Under the pieces are notes generated by a model, which ran no database searches, was not told where the DNA came from, and saw only the letters and a list, made by a program, of their open reading frames with translations. From Rhodoblastus acidophilus (GTDB lineage Bacteria; Pseudomonadota; Alphaproteobacteria; Rhizobiales; Beijerinckiaceae), in contig NZ_FYDG01000003.1 in NCBI RefSeq assembly GCF_900187365.1, forward strand, positions 186,001 through 250,000: a DNA stretch of 64,000 bases, in the 5' to 3' direction. Below are positions 58,798 through 64,000 of the stretch, in pieces. Each line of letters opens with the position of its first letter. The stretch's first letter is position 1. The position numbers were made by a program, and so were the translations under genes.

Positions 58798-59136
58798 ATG
58801 GCGGACTTGACCGACCAACAGTTTTTCAACCTGCTGCTCGCCGACATCGCCATGGCCGGCGCGATCCAGGCGGTGCAGGGCGCGTTTGTCGCGCCGGACG
58901 ATTACCAGCCCGGGCTGATCCGCACCGGATGGATCGCGGCCCATGCCGACGCAATGTTGCAGCGCCGGGTGTTCGCCCTGGCCAACGCCGGGCTGGCCTC
59001 GTTGCAAGGCGTCGACGCCGCGCAATTGGTGCGGGCCGCCGAGACATATGGCGTGCCGATCGACGCCGCGCTGGCGGAAAAAATCGAGGTGTTTTTCACG
59101 GGCAAGCGCCAGGCGGTCCTGCGCTATCGCAGCTAG
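58798..59136 (+). CDS. unknown small protein downstream of vnfA
   Basis: A 112-residue, mostly helical protein (LTDQQFFNLLLADIAMAGAIQAVQGAFVAPDDYQPGLIRTGWIAAHADAMLQRRVFALANAGL...) with no cysteines, signal peptide or membrane segment. It starts 35 bases after vnfA, with GGAG upstream, and no terminator intervenes, so it is probably co-transcribed with vnfA. I do not recognise the family. Its TAG shares the CTAG at 59133-59136 with the stop of the convergent acetyltransferase gene. Confidence 0.65.
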   Translation: MADLTDQQFFNLLLADIAMAGAIQAVQGAFVAPDDYQPGLIRTGWIAAHADAMLQRRVFALANAGLASLQGVDAAQLVRAAETYGVPIDAALAEKIEVFFTGKRQAVLRYRS

Positions 59137-60278
59137 CGCGCGTTGGCTCTCTCTCGCAAGGCCGCGAACGCTTCGCAGCCGTATTTGAGCGCGGAATGCG
59201 CCAGAATGGCGGCGGCGCCGAGCGGGCTGGCGGGATAGAACCCCTCGTGCAGCATGACGCGTTTCACGCCGAATTGCTGCTTGTAGCTTTCGTTGCCGAT
59301 GGTGAAGTCGAAATAGCGGTCGCCAAGGTCGATGCGCCGGCGGATCATCTGATCGAGGGCGACAATGCCGGCGGCGCCGCCGTCGAGCGTGGCGTCGAAG
59401 CCGTGCATGATCAGCAGATAGCCGCGCGGGCCGCGCAAGGCCAGATGCGTCGCCAGAATCCGCTCGCCGGCCTTGAGCGCCCAGATTTCCGCCAGCGTGT
59501 TGAGATGGCCGTGGATCACTGCGCGGTAGAACGCCAGGAAGCAGGGGTGATCGAGGTTGTTGTCGGCGCCGAAGCGCGCGCCGCGCTGGCGCCGCAACGC
59601 CTCCAGATAGGCGTCGGCGGTCTCGGTCGCGCGCGCCGGCTCCAGCTGGAAATCGCCGGCCTTTTCCCGCAGCCGCCGCGTCTTGCGCCGGTTCTCCTTC
59701 CGCGTCTTGGCGGAGAGGATGTGGTCCTCGTAATCCGGCGCCGTTTCGGGTAGTTCGAGCATCCAGGCGCCGAGGTCCATCGGGCGCAGCCAGCCCAGCC
59801 GCGCGAAGGCGATGGCGCGCCCGAGGATGCGCTCGGGCACCCGCTCGAAACGAATGAGATCGGCGGCGGGCAGGGCGCTCAGGATGCGCGGCCAGAGCCG
59901 ATCAAGCTCCGCCCGGCTCGGCTCGAACCCCTGCGCCAGCAGCGGCGCATTGTAGTCGGAGACGCCGAAGCCGGCGAATTGGATCAGCCTCAGGCCGCGC
60001 CAACGGCGCAGGCACAGCGGCAGAAACAGCAGCGGCCGCCCGGTGGCGGCGTCGCGCACGGTGACGAACACGGGCCGCGCGCCATGGCGCGGCGCGACGA
60101 TTTCGTACCACGGCGCCAGCCAGGCCAGCCGCTGAAACGGCAAGGCTTCGTCGTCCAGTTCCGCCCATTGCGGACGCGCCTGGTCAAGCGAATCACAAAC
60201 TTCCACCGAAAAACGGCGGGAGGCTCGCGCCCTTCCGCCCGCGCCGCGTTCAGCCGACAAGACCATCGGCCTCGCCAT
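59133..60278 (-). CDS. CelD/BcsL-type GNAT acetyltransferase
   Basis: A 381-residue protein of the FemAB-like GNAT family (Acetyltransf_6). N-terminal FSVEVCDSLDQARPQWAELDDEALPFQRLAWLAPWYE, a central KTRKENRRKTRRLREKAGDFQL and C-terminal RILATHLALRGPRGYLLIMHGFDATLDGGAAGIVALDQMIRRRIDLGDRYFDFTIGNESYKQQFG are the family's typical blocks. Relatives modify cell-surface polysaccharides or lipids. It lies downstream of the Nif11 gene, but a terminator separates them, so a Vnf role is not implied. ATG 60266 is an alternative start. Confidence 0.85.
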   Translation of the reverse strand: MARPMVLSAERGAGGRARASRRFSVEVCDSLDQARPQWAELDDEALPFQRLAWLAPWYEIVAPRHGARPVFVTVRDAATGRPLLFLPLCLRRWRGLRLIQFAGFGVSDYNAPLLAQGFEPSRAELDRLWPRILSALPAADLIRFERVPERILGRAIAFARLGWLRPMDLGAWMLELPETAPDYEDHILSAKTRKENRRKTRRLREKAGDFQLEPARATETADAYLEALRRQRGARFGADNNLDHPCFLAFYRAVIHGHLNTLAEIWALKAGERILATHLALRGPRGYLLIMHGFDATLDGGAAGIVALDQMIRRRIDLGDRYFDFTIGNESYKQQFGVKRVMLHEGFYPASPLGAAAILAHSALKYGCEAFAALRERANAR

Positions 60279-60523
60279 CGCCGCGTCGCGTCCTGCGCCA
60301 ACCCGTTCCGGTGCGAGATCGTCCAGGCCGCAATCCTGAATTGTTCTCGGTCGACATGGACGCCTCCGGCGCTGCGCGAATAAATAGATCGTCCTGACGG
60401 AGCGGCGCGGCCGCCGCAGGACTGTTCCGATAATGAATGTTACGGCGAGAAGGCCATGAAAAAGTATAAGATCAGCTAAACTGGCCGCGCCTTTTTCGTC
60501 GGAGGCGGGCGCGCGAAAAGGCG

Positions 60524-60551
60524 AAAAGGAAAGGGCGCGACACGCGCGCCC
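60524..60551 (-). terminator. terminator of the vnfH operon
   Basis: On the minus strand, the stem GGGCGCG/CGCGCCC is followed by TTTCCTTTT. It lies 27 bases after the Nif11 stop and closes the NifX-VOC/vnfH/Nif11 unit. Confidence 0.7.
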
Positions 60552-60578
60552 GTCAGTAGGGAAGATCGGCGGCCGGGT

Positions 60579-60776
60579 TCACATCGGCGTAATGCCGTGC
60601 TCCTCGTAGATCGCTTCCTGCGCCTTCTTGAATTCGCTCATGGAAAATTCGTAACCGGCTTCGTGGATTGCGGCCCAACTGGCGGTTTCGTCCTCCGCAA
60701 GCTCGTTCATTTTCTTGCGGAAATCTTCGTCCGAGCGCATGCGCTTGATATAGGCGACAGCGGATTCGACTGACAT
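60579..60776 (-). CDS. Nif11 domain protein
   Basis: A 65-residue protein matching the Nif11 domain: SVESAVAYIKRMRSDEDFRKK...EDETASWAAIHEAGYEFSMSEFKKAQEA. Nif11 proteins are found in nitrogen fixers near nif genes, and the same fold serves as leader in some natural-product precursors. Here there is no double-Gly cleavage site and no core peptide after the domain, so a stand-alone nitrogenase-associated role is more likely. It lies 107 bases after vnfH on the same strand, with GGAG before the ATG and a terminator after the stop. Confidence 0.88.
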   Translation of the reverse strand: MSVESAVAYIKRMRSDEDFRKKMNELAEDETASWAAIHEAGYEFSMSEFKKAQEAIYEEHGITPM

Positions 60777-60850
60777 GTGAGCGCTCCAAACGCGCGGGGC
60801 CGCGCCAGGCGTCAGCGGCTTTGCGCCGCCCCGCGAAAAGGGGAATTTTT

Positions 60851-60876
60851 CGGCCCGAACCGTGAGGTCCGGGCCG
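60851..60876 (-). promoter_or_regulatory. hairpin downstream of vnfH
   Basis: CGGCCCG/CGGGCCG (arms 60851-60857 and 60870-60876) lies eight bases past the vnfH stop and lacks a U tract on the minus strand. It may stabilise vnfH mRNA or partly attenuate transcription into the Nif11 gene, as seen after nifH in other fixers. Confidence 0.45.
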
Positions 60877-60883
60877 TCCGGCC

Positions 60884-62625
<1,742 letters not shown>

Positions 62626-62659
62626 GACTTACCTCGCTTGGGGATCGGTCACAGCAGTT

Positions 62660-62674
62660 GCAACGACCGTGCCA
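62660..62674 (-). promoter_or_regulatory. sigma-54 promoter of the NifX-VOC/vnfH operon
   Basis: The minus strand reads TGGCACGGTCGTTGC, matching the sigma-54 consensus with correct GG/GC spacing. Transcription should start near 62648, about 22 bases before the ATG. Confidence 0.85.
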
Positions 62675-62746
62675 AGAATAATTTGCTGGGATTCGCTGTG
62701 TTCTGGGGCGTGTATTCCGTTGTTGCGTACAGAATGAAAGAAATTC

Positions 62747-62760
62747 GTACCGATCTGTGC
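62747..62760. promoter_or_regulatory. candidate VnfA-binding site
   Basis: GTACCGATCTGTGC fits the reported VnfA dyad GTAC-N6-GTAC with one mismatch. Another GTAC is at 62727-62730, 20 bp away. It lies about 100 bp upstream of the vnfH-operon start and about 210 bp upstream of the vnfD start, suitable enhancer distances for both. Confidence 0.45.
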
Positions 62761-62901
62761 GCCAGCCGTTCCTGACGGAAATGTCGTCAGCCTCTGGATT
62801 CTTACGCTCGCGAACGAACGCGCGGTCGGGGCTCAACTGGGCTGCTGGGGTGAAAACAATTTAAATAATTGAAAAACAAAACAAAAGATAGATAAGGCTC
62901 T

Positions 62902-62921
62902 GTCAAGCTATGTAACTTGAC
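62902..62921. promoter_or_regulatory. dyad next to the vnfD promoter
   Basis: GTCAAG and CTTGAC are perfect 6-bp inverted arms around eight bases, ending 16 bp before the -24 element of vnfD. The position suits a repressor or a second activator. An AT-rich tract just upstream (62860-62895) may be bent by IHF. Confidence 0.4.
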
Positions 62922-62937
62922 TAAAGCGCGAACGACT

Positions 62938-62952
62938 TGGCACGCTTCCTGC
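62938..62952 (+). promoter_or_regulatory. sigma-54 promoter of vnfD
   Basis: TGGCACGCTTCCTGC has the invariant GG and GC with ten bases between, close to TGGCACG-N4-TTGC. Transcription should start near 62964, giving a leader of about 90 bases before vnfD. Confidence 0.8.
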
Positions 62953-63051
62953 GATCATAGGTTCCGACGGCGCCGGAGCCAGTCCGACCCAATCCGGGCG
63001 CCGCACCCAGGACAAGTGAATTTTCAAGCTCGCACCTCGTGAGGAGGATAG

Positions 63052-64000
<949 letters not shown>

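Overview
The window (about 62-65% GC) reads as an alphaproteobacterial chromosome, most likely Hyphomicrobiales, perhaps Beijerinckiaceae/Methylocystaceae. This rests on overall protein style, a GapR-family protein, TadE/TadG genes, and a vanadium nitrogenase locus with sigma-54 promoters. The placement is an inference from style, not a database result.

Layout. (1) 1-10393 is ordinary host DNA: queA, metG, tatD, an MBL-fold hydrolase, rnr, then small secreted proteins, a pentapeptide-repeat protein, a periplasmic peroxiredoxin, an orphan HicA-like protein and lipB. (2) 10394-10469 is tRNA-Lys(CTT). Its 3' half is the left attachment site of a complete-looking temperate podovirus. A 56-bp perfect direct repeat (10424-10479 and 47444-47499) delimits an element of 37,020 bp. 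(3) The prophage runs from integrase and an excisionase-like operon (minus strand), through a repressor/Cro switch, an early operon (DnaA-C-like protein, adenine methyltransferase, Toprim primase, helicase, GapR fusion, C5-methyltransferase-like protein), an origin- or pac-like array, and T7-type structural genes. These are terminase, portal, scaffold, capsid, tail tubes A and B, and four ejection-type proteins. A small accessory island interrupts the last two ejection genes. Tail fibre, an SGNH esterase, an amidase endolysin and holin/spanin-like genes follow. No phage RNA or DNA polymerase is visible. (4) 47500-56655 is host DNA: a ChaA-type antiporter, a candidate anti-Shine-Dalgarno small RNA, a PAS-GGDEF cyclase, three TadE/TadG-like genes, an orphan NarX-type histidine kinase and a second cation exchanger. 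(5) 56950-64000 is the edge of a vanadium nitrogenase cluster.

The vnf region holds a VnfA-type sigma-54 activator with its own -24/-12 element, followed by an unknown small gene. On the minus strand is a sigma-54-driven operon: a NifX-glyoxalase I fusion, vnfH and a Nif11 gene, ending in a terminator. Divergent from it is vnfD with another -24/-12 element; vnfD runs off the window end. VnfA probably activates both divergent promoters. vnfG, vnfK, vnfE and vnfN are not in the window and would be expected beyond 64000 or elsewhere.

The most unusual items are the NifX-GloA fusion in the vnfH operon, the Nif11 gene beside vnfH, a RelA/SpoT-like domain at the C-terminus of a phage ejection protein, the GapR fusion, the shared ATCTGC-N6-GCAGAT operator of the lysogeny switch, hairpins that bury ribosome-binding sites of late phage genes, and the GGTTATG/CATAACC array upstream of the terminase.
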